Below are positions 33,086 to 40,807 of a stretch of DNA of 64,000 nucleotides, in pieces (the stretch's first letter is position 1; every line of letters starts with the position of its first letter). The DNA is taken from contig DATLGL010000029.1 in the NCBI GenBank assembly GCA_035540495.1, positions 1 through 64,000 of the forward strand, in the 5' to 3' direction. This DNA is from DASVEG01 sp035540495 (GTDB taxonomy: Bacteria; Actinomycetota; Acidimicrobiia; Acidimicrobiales; CADCTF01). The translations under genes and the position numbers were made by a program. The notes under the pieces are model-generated. The model was not told the DNA's origin. It saw nothing but the letters and a program-made list of their open reading frames with translations, and searched no databases.

Positions 33086-33741
33086 CGCTCCACGCCGCCG
33101 ACCTCCCACGTCGTCGCCGCGTAGCTCTCGTCGAGCCGCGCCTGTGACTGCTCCACGGTCAACGGCAACCCGATGTGGTCGCGGAGGATGCACGCCGGCG
33201 TTGCCATGTCGGACGTGTCGGGCCACTGCTGCTGATCCCAGAGGTGCGAGCGCTTCAGGGCCTTCGCGCAGTGGATGAAAGCCGTACGCACCTCGACCTC
33301 GATGCACACGTTCGGGCGCTTGCCTGCGATGTGGCAGGCGTCGAGGATCTCGTCGTCGGTCGTAACCCGCCCCGCCCCGTTCACCCGCATCGTCTCCTCG
33401 ACGCCAGGAACCATGAACAACAGCGCGACCTGACCTCCCTCGACGATGTTCCGCAGCGAGTCGAGGCGGTTGTTGCCCGACATGTCGGGGATCGCCAAGC
33501 GATGGTCGTCGAGGACCTTGACGAAACCGGGCGGACCACCTTTGGGTGAGACGTCGACGCGACCAGCGTCTGCTGTGGCCGTGCCGACGACGACGAACGG
33601 CGCGTGGGCGATGAAGTCGCGACAGTGCGCGTCGAGGTGGTCGATCTCCTTGTCGAGGCTGGGCTGCGACGGCTCGCGATAGTGCTCACGTAGTCCGTCG
33701 ACGGTGTCGATCGTCGTCTCCACCTCTGCATCGTCACACAC
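33073..33741 (-). CDS. Pyridoxamine 5'-phosphate oxidase-like FMN protein
   Basis: 222 residues of the split-barrel FMN-binding superfamily, close to the MSMEG_1061 type. Visible are the ATADAGRVDVSPKGGPPGFVKV segment near 55-75, IPDMSGNNRLDSLRNI near 88-102, and GQVALLFMVPGVEETMRVNG near 105. Members bind FMN or F420 and reduce small molecules; they are not pyridoxine biosynthesis enzymes. The start is GTG 33741, with no strong ribosome site. The gene is convergent with the thioesterase and divergent from lgt. Confidence 0.82.
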   Translation of the reverse strand: MCDDAEVETTIDTVDGLREHYREPSQPSLDKEIDHLDAHCRDFIAHAPFVVVGTATADAGRVDVSPKGGPPGFVKVLDDHRLAIPDMSGNNRLDSLRNIVEGGQVALLFMVPGVEETMRVNGAGRVTTDDEILDACHIAGKRPNVCIEVEVRTAFIHCAKALKRSHLWDQQQWPDTSDMATPACILRDHIGLPLTVEQSQARLDESYAATTWEVGGVERSSA

Positions 33742-33814
33742 CGGGCTCGTCGCTGGTCGATTCGCTTCGTGATCGGAGACTCACGCCGGCGTCGGTAGGG
33801 TCGGCGGTTCCGCC

Positions 33815-34621
33815 ATGCCCTGCGTCTTCGCCTCCATTCCGAGCCCACCGTCGAACGGAATCAGCCTCGGCCCGATCGACCTGCGGGTCTACGGGCTCGC
33901 CATCGCCATGGGCGTGGTCGCGGCGGTCGCCATCGCGCGCCGCCGGTACGAAGCACGTGGTGGTAACGCGGACGACATCTCGGCCATCGCGTTGTGGGCC
34001 GTGCCCGCCGGTCTGATCGGCGCCCGGCTCTACCACGTGATCACCGACTACGACCGCTTCGTCGGCGACTGGTGGCGGGCGTTCCAGGTGTGGAAGGGCG
34101 GCCTCGGCATCCCTGGCGGGCTCCTCGCCGGCGTGCTGGTGGGTGTCGTGGTGGCGCGCCGGCGGAAGCTCGACGTGCTCCTGCTCCTCGACGTCGTCGC
34201 TCCGGCGATCCCCGTCGCGCAGGCGATCGGCCGGATCGGGAACTACTTCAACCAGGAGCTGTACGGCAGGCCGACCGATTTGCCCTGGGCGCTCGAGATC
34301 GACCCCCAGCACCGCCCCGACGACATGGCGGACGTCGAGACGTACCACCCGACGTTCCTCTACGAGGCGTTGTGGAACCTCGCTCTCGCGGCGCTGATCA
34401 TCCGCCTCGATCGCACCGGTCGCCTCCGGAAGGGCCAGCTCTTCATCGTCTACGTGGCCGGGTACGCGCTCGGCCGGCTCTGGGTCGAGGCGCTGCGGAT
34501 CGACCCGGCGAACACCATCCTCGGTCTCCGCGTGAACATCTGGACGAGCTTGATCGCGCTCGGGGGCGCCGCGATCGCCCTGTTCGTGACGTCTCGCGAT
34601 CGACACGACCCGCCGATTTAG
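33815..34621 (+). CDS. lgt: Prolipoprotein diacylglyceryl transferase
   Basis: 268 residues with seven predicted membrane segments. The family signature is read in GRIGNYFNQELYG near 141-153, with the earlier GARLYHVITDY near 70, GGLGIPGGLLAG near 96, and YHPTFLYEALWNL near 180. Lgt transfers diacylglycerol from phosphatidylglycerol to the lipobox cysteine of prolipoproteins, at the cytoplasmic membrane. The lipoproteins at 19451 and 42502 are natural clients. A TAGGGT hexamer at 33796-33801 may be its -10. Length and signature make this secure. Confidence 0.93.
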   Translation: MPCVFASIPSPPSNGISLGPIDLRVYGLAIAMGVVAAVAIARRRYEARGGNADDISAIALWAVPAGLIGARLYHVITDYDRFVGDWWRAFQVWKGGLGIPGGLLAGVLVGVVVARRRKLDVLLLLDVVAPAIPVAQAIGRIGNYFNQELYGRPTDLPWALEIDPQHRPDDMADVETYHPTFLYEALWNLALAALIIRLDRTGRLRKGQLFIVYVAGYALGRLWVEALRIDPANTILGLRVNIWTSLIALGGAAIALFVTSRDRHDPPI

Positions 34622-34669
34622 GACCTTCGTCCCTGCGCGTCCGGCCTGCTGTGCCGGGACACTGGACGC

Positions 34670-35323
34670 ATGCAGCTACGGGACCGGACGCGCACGCCCG
34701 CGGAGCCGCCCGCCGACGCGTGGTTCCGCGTCCACCCGGCGGTGGCGGTGATCGTCGCGGGCGCGCTGTTCGCCGCCGTCGCCACGGCGCGGTTCCTCGT
34801 CGCCGGCAAGGAGGACCCGATCTCCGAGCTGTACGCGCTGCCGATCGCGCTCCTGGCCCTCGCCTTCGGACTGCGTGCAGGCTTGGCTGCCGGCGGGCTC
34901 GCGATGAGCCTCATCGTTGCATGGGCCGCCTTCACCGATGTCGAGCTCAGTCCCGTCGGCTGGGCGACCCGCCTCGTGCCGCTCCTGCTGTTGGGCACGC
35001 TGCTCGGCGCGGCGTCCGACCGGATCCGCCTCGCCCGCGCCCGCGAGGTGCACCTCGCCGCAGTGACGGCACTCCAGCGCGAAGCGGCCGAGGTGAACGA
35101 CTGCGTGGTCCAGAAGCTCACGGTGGCGAAGTGGCTCCTCGAGTCGAACGAAGTGGAGCGAGGGCTCGAAGCGGTCACCGAGACGATGCTCACCGCGCAG
35201 GCGCTGGTGTCTCAGATGCTGGGCTCGGGCAGCCCTCTTCCAGGCGACCTCCGACGGAGCCGCTCCTCGGCGGCCGCCGAACTCGCCTCGGCGGTCAGCG
35301 CACCGCGACCCGCGTCACCGTGA
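34670..35323 (+). CDS. Membrane sensor with dimerisation helix but no kinase domain
   Basis: 217 residues. Four membrane segments (about 25-125) resemble the DUF4118/MASE-like sensors. They are followed by a helix with REAAEVNDCVVQKLTVAKWLLESN, similar to the dimerisation helices of NarL-partner kinases but with Asn-Asp where a phosphoacceptor His would be. No ATPase domain follows: the sequence ends in a Ser/Ala/Arg tail. It may be a truncated kinase, a regulator, or a scaffold. It overlaps the end of the convergent propeller gene by 29 bases and follows lgt on the same strand. Confidence 0.65.
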   Translation: MQLRDRTRTPAEPPADAWFRVHPAVAVIVAGALFAAVATARFLVAGKEDPISELYALPIALLALAFGLRAGLAAGGLAMSLIVAWAAFTDVELSPVGWATRLVPLLLLGTLLGAASDRIRLARAREVHLAAVTALQREAAEVNDCVVQKLTVAKWLLESNEVERGLEAVTETMLTAQALVSQMLGSGSPLPGDLRRSRSSAAAELASAVSAPRPASP

Positions 35324-36500
35324 AGAACGTGCACACGTAGAAGTCGCGATCCGCTCCCGGCGCCGGGAACAGCACCGATTGCATGCCGCTGCCGGTGTCG
35401 GCTCGGGCGAGCTCTTGACCGGTGGTGATGTCGAGCACGACCACGTCGGCGTGATCGCCGGTGACGAGCTCCCCGCTGTCGGCGTAGAGGAGAAGGTGAC
35501 TCCCGTGGTCCTGGTCGCGCTGCCACCGGATCTCGAGCGTCGACGTGTCGAACGCCGTCACCACGCCGTTGCCGGTGTCATAGCCGACGGCGATCCCGCG
35601 CGCGGCGTCGACCACCGGCGGGTTGGCAACGAGGCCTCCGGGCTTCCCGCACACCTCGCCTCGGTCGATCTCGCCGGTCCGCAGATCGACCTTCACGAGG
35701 TGGAGCGGAGCGGTCGACACACCGTGTCCGCGAAGAGTCCCCGTGAAGTTCTCGCTGCCTTCACCGTTGTCGAGGAACCACGCGGCGCCGGCTTCGACCA
35801 CGCAGTCCCACCCGTAGGTCTGGCCGTCGTCTATGCGGTAGAGCGCGGTGAATTCGTTGTCGAGCACGAGACGGGAGCCGTCGAAACGCACCCGGAGCAG
35901 GCTCGTGTCGCCGACGACGTAGATGTCGTGGCCATCGGCCGACAGACGGGCGATCGACGGCTCCGGAAGAACGAGCGTGTCGACGACGTCGAGGCTCTGG
36001 GCGTCGAGCACCACGAGCTCGCACGGATCGCGCTGGTCGGCTGCGACAGGGAAGCCCGGTCGTGATCCTCCGAAGTCCTTCGTCGCGAGGTACCCGCCGG
36101 GCAGCGGGACGAAGCTGTTGTACGGCCGCTCTCGTGGAAGCCGGCGCGACGCCACGACCTCCAGGTCGGGTGAAAGGCGGTGGGCGTGGTTTCCGAAGAC
36201 GACGTGGACCGAACCGTCGTCGGCGACGCCGGCGCCGCCCGGCCACACCGGCCCCGCAGGAAGCTCCGGCGACGTGACGATCGGCTCGAGCGTGTGCGGG
36301 TCGATCAGCTCGACGAGCGAGATCGCGCCGTCACCGCCCGTGTGGCGCAGCAGGTAGAGGCGGTCGTGGCGACCGACGACCATCGTCGCCGCGGGAGCGG
36401 TGCGAGTCGTGCATTGCAGCGTCGACCCGGCATCGATGCCGAGCGACCCGGCGACGAGCTGCCGTCGTTGCGGGCCGCCGTCCTCGTAGGCCCAGGTCAC
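35295..36500 (-). CDS. Beta-propeller-like protein coupled to the sulfatase
   Basis: 401 residues, all-beta, built of repeated blades with hints such as DRLYLLRHTGGDG, ADDGSVHVVFGNHAHRL, HDIYVVGDTSLLRV and DADVVVLDITTG-like segments. This looks like a six- or seven-bladed propeller of the PQQ/YVTN type. There is no signal peptide, so it is probably cytosolic. GTG 36500 overlaps the sulfatase stop (GTGA), so it is translated as the last gene of the four-gene operon. Possible roles are substrate binding or an accessory enzyme. No catalytic residues can be assigned. Confidence 0.65.
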   Translation of the reverse strand: MTWAYEDGGPQRRQLVAGSLGIDAGSTLQCTTRTAPAATMVVGRHDRLYLLRHTGGDGAISLVELIDPHTLEPIVTSPELPAGPVWPGGAGVADDGSVHVVFGNHAHRLSPDLEVVASRRLPRERPYNSFVPLPGGYLATKDFGGSRPGFPVAADQRDPCELVVLDAQSLDVVDTLVLPEPSIARLSADGHDIYVVGDTSLLRVRFDGSRLVLDNEFTALYRIDDGQTYGWDCVVEAGAAWFLDNGEGSENFTGTLRGHGVSTAPLHLVKVDLRTGEIDRGEVCGKPGGLVANPPVVDAARGIAVGYDTGNGVVTAFDTSTLEIRWQRDQDHGSHLLLYADSGELVTGDHADVVVLDITTGQELARADTGSGMQSVLFPAPGADRDFYVCTFFTVTRVAVR

Positions 36501-38029
36501 ACCGGCGCCTGCAGCTGGAGCCTCGGCTCGTGGGGCGCCGGTTGGTTGTCCCACAGATCGGCGAGCAGGTCGTCGCGGAGCGAGCGAAGCCGTGGATCGT
36601 CCCATCGGTTGTGTTGCTGGAGCGGATCGTCGACGAGGTCGTAGAGCTCGCCCTCCGAGCCGTCGTGCACGGTGCCGGGGAGGTACGCGGTGCACACCCA
36701 CCGATCTCTCGTGATCGTCCGCAGGTGCACCCCGACGCCGAAGAGCTCGCTGTCCCACTCGGTCAACACCCGCTCCGGTCCGTCGCCCTCTACCCGCGGC
36801 AGTCGTCGACCGTGCATCCACGACGGCGCATCGACTCCCGCGATCTCGCAGAACGTGGGCGCGAGGTCGATGAGCCCGACCGGCTGCGACACGACAGCCG
36901 GCGCCACGTTCGCGCTCGGTGCCGGACGCCACACCAACGGGAGCCGCATCAGCGCGTCGACGTGATACGGCCCCTTGAACAGCAGACCGAAGTCGCCCTG
37001 CAGCTCGCCGTGATCGGTCGTGAAGACGATGTCGACGTCGTCGGTCCAGCCGCGAGCGTCTATCGCCGCCAGCACCCGGCCCAGCGCCTCGTCGATGAGC
37101 TCGCACTCGACGGCGTTGCGCGCGTTGACCTCGCGGATCTGGTCGGCGGTCAGCGTCGCGGGAACCCACGTCGCCGGCGCTTCGTAGTTCGACACGAGGC
37201 TGCCGTCGTACCAGAGCCTCCAGTGACGCGGCTTGCTGTCGAGGATCGCCTCTCGTTCGGCGGCCGACTGGGGGTAGCCCGCCGGCAGGGGGACATCGCG
37301 CCAGTCGATCCGGCCGACCTCCGACTGGGGCGGATCCCACGGATGGTGCGGGTCCGGAAAGCTCATCCAGCAGAACCAGTCGTCGTCGGCGGCGAGGGAG
37401 TCGAGCCACGAGATCGTCCGGTCGGCGACCCAGTCGGTGTGGTACCACTCCTTCGGCACCGGGTTGACCTTCACCTGCGGCGCTCCGGTGTCGCCGCCGC
37501 CCGCGGCGTTCACCTGCAGCTCGGGATCGACCGTCGCGTAGAACATCCCGACCGCCTCGGGATGGTTGTCGCGCAGCCACCGGGCGTAGTGCAGCTGGCC
37601 CATCGTGCCGTGCGTCGCGAGCTCCAGATGCTCGAACCCGCGGTGGGTGCCGTTGGGCGGAGTCGTCCCGGTTGCTGAGACGGAGTTCTCGGTGAAGCGG
37701 TTGAAGGGATCGAAGTACGGCTCGAAGTGGGCCTTGCCGATGAGCGCGGTGCGATAGCCCACGTCGTGGAGCAGGTCGGCCACCGAGGGAGCGTCGACCG
37801 GCAGGGGCACCCCGTTCATCCAGACGCCGTGCGTCGTCGGGTGCTGCCCCGTCAGCATCGTCGATCGAGACGGCATGCACACCACGGACTGGGGAACGGC
37901 ACGCTCGTAGCGGATGCCGCTCGCGGCGAGACGGTCGACCACCGGGGTGCGCGCCAGGGTCCCTCCGTTGCAGCCGAGCGTGTCGTAGCGCTGCTGATCG
38001 GTGGTGACGAAGAGGATCTTCCGGCCCAT
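36497..38029 (-). CDS. Formylglycine-type sulfatase
   Basis: 510 residues of the alkaline-phosphatase-like arylsulfatase family. The maturation motif is Cys51-Met-Pro-Ser-Arg55 in CMPSRSTMLTG, where Cys becomes formylglycine. The metal site begins with DQQRYDTLGCNG near 11-22 and continues at TDHGELQGDFGLLFKG near 330. No signal peptide is present, so it is a cytosolic enzyme and needs a formylglycine-generating enzyme encoded elsewhere. It desulfates an unknown ester. The ATG (38029) overlaps the upstream SRPBCC gene by one base (TGATG), and the stop overlaps the propeller gene. Confidence 0.88.
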   Translation of the reverse strand: MGRKILFVTTDQQRYDTLGCNGGTLARTPVVDRLAASGIRYERAVPQSVVCMPSRSTMLTGQHPTTHGVWMNGVPLPVDAPSVADLLHDVGYRTALIGKAHFEPYFDPFNRFTENSVSATGTTPPNGTHRGFEHLELATHGTMGQLHYARWLRDNHPEAVGMFYATVDPELQVNAAGGGDTGAPQVKVNPVPKEWYHTDWVADRTISWLDSLAADDDWFCWMSFPDPHHPWDPPQSEVGRIDWRDVPLPAGYPQSAAEREAILDSKPRHWRLWYDGSLVSNYEAPATWVPATLTADQIREVNARNAVECELIDEALGRVLAAIDARGWTDDVDIVFTTDHGELQGDFGLLFKGPYHVDALMRLPLVWRPAPSANVAPAVVSQPVGLIDLAPTFCEIAGVDAPSWMHGRRLPRVEGDGPERVLTEWDSELFGVGVHLRTITRDRWVCTAYLPGTVHDGSEGELYDLVDDPLQQHNRWDDPRLRSLRDDLLADLWDNQPAPHEPRLQLQAPV

Positions 38030-38427
38030 CAGCGGGCTCCTTCCATGAGCGTGCGAAGGTTCTCGAGAGCGTTGCCGGCCGCACCGGCGATCACGAGCGC
38101 CATGGTCGACGGATCGGAGTCGGCCGCGTAGACGACGAGGCTGGTGCCGTCGCCGAGGTCGAGCACGTCGAGGGTCGACAGGTGCTCGCGAAACATCGGA
38201 GCGGTGATCTTGTACTGGAACCGGCGCTGGATCGGGTCGTTCGTGACGATCTCCTCCGGCATCGGTAGCCCGGCGCCGGTGATGATCACCCGAGAGGTGC
38301 CGTCGACCTGTGCTTCGACGATGCCGGGGAACCACTCCGGCAACCGAGCCGGGTCACCTATCAGCTCCCAGATCTGGTCGGGCGGGCACGCGATCCGCAC
38401 CTGACGCCGCACGGTTCCTCGGGTCAT
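38029..38427 (-). CDS. SRPBCC/START-like lipid- or ligand-binding protein
   Basis: 132 residues, one Bet-v1-like domain: RRQVRIACPPDQIWELIGDPARLPEWFPG at the front, and the C-terminal helix with GNALENLRTLME. Such proteins bind hydrophobic ligands or catalyse cyclisation and dehydration. In this operon it may bind the steroid- or lipid-like substrate of the sulfatase. Its ATG (38427) overlaps the stop of the TetR gene (ATGA), and its stop touches the sulfatase ATG. All four genes of the operon are translationally coupled. Confidence 0.78.
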   Translation of the reverse strand: MTRGTVRRQVRIACPPDQIWELIGDPARLPEWFPGIVEAQVDGTSRVIITGAGLPMPEEIVTNDPIQRRFQYKITAPMFREHLSTLDVLDLGDGTSLVVYAADSDPSTMALVIAGAAGNALENLRTLMEGAR

Positions 38428-39023
38428 CGTCGACCTCCATCGGTGCCGAGGAGCGCGTGCAGCGCCGCGCTCAGAGCAGCCACGGCCCTGGTGCGAGGAA
38501 GTCCCTGGTCGTGGCGGAGCAGTTCGTACGTCTCGAACGAGCACAGCGCGTCGATCGCCGGCAGCAGGGCTGCCCGGTCCCCCGTGAGCTCGCTGCCGAA
38601 GGTCTCGCGCACCTGGCGGCGGAGCAGCGCGCGTGCCTCCTTCACCTGCGCGGCCACATGCGGCCGAAGGTGCGCCGTCACCCTCGCCGCCCGCGCGGCT
38701 GGTGCGGATGCCTCGTGCAGGCGCGCTCTCGCCTCGACGAAGAGCTCGATCTTGTCTGCCACCGGAAGTTCCGGTGCGATGTCGAGCTCGAGCAAGGGCC
38801 GGGCCCGCTCGAGCTGGTGCTCGATGGCAGCGCGGCTGAGCTCGTCGATGTCGTCGAAGTAGCGGAACAGCGATCGCGGAGAGAGGCCGGCCCGCTCGGC
38901 GATGAGGCTCGCCCCCGGTTGGTAGACGCCCTCTTCGAACAGCTCGGCCAACGCCTCCAGCGCGGCCTCGCGGTTCTGCTTGCGCCGCAACCGGCGTCCG
39001 TCGGAGGTCTCCCGTTCCGCCAC
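38424..39023 (-). CDS. TetR-family repressor of the sulfatase operon
   Basis: 199 residues. The HTH reads ASLIAERAGLSPRSLFRYFDDIDELSRA. It is a TetR of the AcrR-like class with an all-helical ligand domain. GTG 39023 is chosen as it follows a TACCGT -10 by seven bases; a TTG at 39059 would put the palindrome into the coding region. First gene of the operon tetR-SRPBCC-sulfatase-propeller, and probably represses its own promoter through the palindrome 39031-39069. Confidence 0.84.
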   Translation of the reverse strand: MAERETSDGRRLRRKQNREAALEALAELFEEGVYQPGASLIAERAGLSPRSLFRYFDDIDELSRAAIEHQLERARPLLELDIAPELPVADKIELFVEARARLHEASAPAARAARVTAHLRPHVAAQVKEARALLRRQVRETFGSELTGDRAALLPAIDALCSFETYELLRHDQGLPRTRAVAALSAALHALLGTDGGRR

Positions 39024-39030
39024 GCTCCGG

Positions 39031-39069
39031 ACGGTAACTATTGACAGAGCAAGTGTCAATACTTACCGT
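39031..39069. promoter_or_regulatory. 39-base palindrome carrying identical promoters on both strands
   Basis: ACGGTAACTATTGACA (39031-39046) and TGTCAATACTTACCGT (39054-39069) are inverted copies with one mismatch and a seven-base centre. Each strand reads TTGACA, then exactly 17 bases, then TACCGT. Plus strand: TTGACA 39041-39046, TACCGT 39064-39069, ATG 39076. Minus strand: TTGACA 39059-39054, TACCGT 39036-39031, GTG 39023. The same dyad is the natural TetR operator. Confidence 0.8.
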
Positions 39070-39075
39070 CGGATC

Positions 39076-39636
39076 ATGCTCGTCCTCGATTCGCTGCGGC
39101 GCCGCATGCGCGCCATGCACTCGTTGTGGGAAGACGCGGTCTCCACGATGGACATCGACCAGGTGAACCACGTCGAGCGCGAGCCGGTTCTTCCGATCGC
39201 GTTCTCGTTGTTCCACTTCGTGCAGATCGAAGACGGGTCGGCGACCATGCTCGGCGCGGGGCCGATGATCTACGACGACAGCTGGGCGCAGCGCATGGGT
39301 CTCGCCATCGCGGACCACGGGAAGCACAAGACGGTCGACGAGATGGTCTTGCAGCGGATCGGCGACTACGACGCGTTCAAGGACTACATGGCGCGCGTGT
39401 TCGACAAGACCGAGTCGTGGCTGGCGTCGCTCGACGCCGACGCGCTGTCGGAGATCGTCGTCGCCTATCCGTACCCGCCGAACATCGCGACGACCTACAG
39501 CGCGCGGGTCGGCGGCGAGGTGGGGATCACCCGGCTCGACGCGACGGAGTGCTGGATCTACCAGCACGGCCTGCGGCACATGGGTGAGATCGAACATGCA
39601 CGGGCCCTGGTGGGGCTCCAGGGCATGACCTCCTAG
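39076..39636 (+). CDS. DinB-like four-helix protein
   Basis: 186 residues of the DinB/YfiT-like metal-dependent thiol-transferase superfamily. It opens LVLDSLRRRMRAMHSLWEDA, with EREPVLPIAFSLFHFVQIED near 38-57 and the C-terminal GLRHMGEIEHARALVG, which supplies the characteristic His pair (with HFVQ). Members use mycothiol or bacillithiol, or are uncharacterised stress proteins. It starts at ATG 39076, right after the promoter, so the mRNA is probably leaderless. It is divergent from the TetR-sulfatase operon and shares its palindromic control site. Confidence 0.75.
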   Translation: MLVLDSLRRRMRAMHSLWEDAVSTMDIDQVNHVEREPVLPIAFSLFHFVQIEDGSATMLGAGPMIYDDSWAQRMGLAIADHGKHKTVDEMVLQRIGDYDAFKDYMARVFDKTESWLASLDADALSEIVVAYPYPPNIATTYSARVGGEVGITRLDATECWIYQHGLRHMGEIEHARALVGLQGMTS

Positions 39637-39679
39637 AGCGCACCTCCCCACCCGGCGCGCGTCGGAGAGACTTCAGGGC

Positions 39680-40006
39680 GTGCGTCTGTGGACCGTGGAA
39701 GAAGCCCGCTCGTACCTGCCTCGACTCCGCGAGCTGCTCGGCCTGGTGCAGGACGCGGTGGGTGGGATGGGCGTCGACGGGACGCTCGAGCTGCGCCCCG
39801 GCGCCGAACACGCAGAAGCCGCCCTCGAGGAGCTCGAGGAGCAGGGCGTGATCCTCCGTCAGTTGCCGGCCGGACTCGTCGACTTCCCCTCCGCCGGCCC
39901 CGACGGAGACATCCGGCTGCTGTGCTGGAAGGTCGACGAGGACGACATCGAGTGGTGGCATCGTCCGGAGGACGGCTTCGCCGGGCGAAGGCCCATCGAG
40001 GACTGA
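39680..40006 (+). CDS. DUF2203 family protein
   Basis: 108 residues. It opens LWTVEEARSYLPRLRELLGLVQ and ends with the WKVDEDDIEWWHRPEDGFAGRRPI block that marks DUF2203. The family has no established function. The middle helix is acidic (ALEELEEQGV). Small and soluble. The start is GTG 39680. It follows the DinB-like gene by 43 bases and may be cotranscribed. The 88 bases after it (40007-40094) hold no clear feature. Confidence 0.82.
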   Translation: MRLWTVEEARSYLPRLRELLGLVQDAVGGMGVDGTLELRPGAEHAEAALEELEEQGVILRQLPAGLVDFPSAGPDGDIRLLCWKVDEDDIEWWHRPEDGFAGRRPIED

Positions 40007-40094
40007 CGCTCTCCCGCGCGATACGTCTCGCGACGCCGTCGTTTCCACGTTGCCGATGCCGGCGAACACGCGGACGACCAGCGATCTCAGCTGA

Positions 40095-40409
40095 TCAGCG
40101 CCTCGGTTTCTGAACCTTGCGCCCGACCGCACGGGCTGCATCGTTCGCCTTCCGTCCCGCGGCGAGGGCGCCGTCGCGAGTGACCCGCCCGGCCTGCTCA
40201 GCCATCCGCTTCGTCCGCTCGAGCGCGATCGCAGCCCACGCATACTCGGTGCCGAGGATCGCGAAGCCGATGGCGACGACGAGGATCCCGGGCCCGGGGA
40301 GCACGAGCATCGCGAGCCCGCCGACGACGAACACGCCTCCGACGACGGAGACCGCGATCCGTTTGGAGCTGCGAGCGATGAAGCGGACGACGTCTGCTGG
40401 TGCGGGCAC
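40095..40409 (-). CDS. PGPGW-motif small membrane protein
   Basis: 104 residues. Two membrane segments (about 18-50) surround LVLPGPGILVVAIGFAILGTEYAWA, the PGPGW/TIGR02611 motif of actinobacteria. The C-terminal tail is basic (AGRKANDAARAVGRKVQKPRR) and may lie on the cytoplasmic face. GGAGGAG seven or so bases upstream supports GTG 40409. The function of the family is unknown. Confidence 0.8.
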   Translation of the reverse strand: MPAPADVVRFIARSSKRIAVSVVGGVFVVGGLAMLVLPGPGILVVAIGFAILGTEYAWAAIALERTKRMAEQAGRVTRDGALAAGRKANDAARAVGRKVQKPRR

Positions 40410-40433
40410 GTGATTCTCCTCCGGGTGCTTCGA

Positions 40434-40796
40434 CTACCGCTTGCGGATGCGGTCGATCTCGCGACGGTCGCGCTTGGTCGGGCGCCCTGCCGACCGGTCG
40501 CGCACGAACAGCGGCATGTCGAGCTCCCGCGGCGGGGCAGGCGGGCTGTGGTCGACGTAGCACTCCGCGGCGACAGGCGCTCCGACGCGCTTGTCGATGA
40601 GTCGGACCACTTCGAGGACTCGATCGCGGCCGTGCAGGTGCGTCGTCACGCGGTCGCCGATCTTCACCGCGGTGGAGGGCTTCGCGGACGAGCCGTTCAC
40701 CTTGACGTGACCGCCGCGACACGCGTCGCTGGCACTCGTGCGCGTCTTGTAGAGGCGGATCGCCCAGAGCCACTGGTCGACGCGTGTGCCTTCCAT
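40434..40796 (-). CDS. hslR: S4-domain RNA-binding protein (Hsp15/HslR-like)
   Basis: 120 residues. It starts TRVDQWLWAIRLYKTRTSASDACRGG, the S4 RNA-binding signature, then HVKVNGSSAKPSTAVKIGDRV. The C-terminal basic tail (RPTKRDRREIDRIRKR) is typical of the Hsp15 group, which binds the 50S subunit carrying stalled nascent chains. The start is ATG 40796. It is 11 bases behind the P450 stop on the same strand. Ribosome recycling is known for the family; that this copy does so is inference. Confidence 0.84.
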   Translation of the reverse strand: MEGTRVDQWLWAIRLYKTRTSASDACRGGHVKVNGSSAKPSTAVKIGDRVTTHLHGRDRVLEVVRLIDKRVGAPVAAECYVDHSPPAPPRELDMPLFVRDRSAGRPTKRDRREIDRIRKR

Positions 40797-40807
40797 CTCA
40801 CCCCACC

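Noticed and set aside
36500..38084. N-terminal extension of the propeller frame across the sulfatase gene
   Set aside because: It only reads the sulfatase out of frame; the propeller starts at GTG 36500 overlapping the sulfatase stop.
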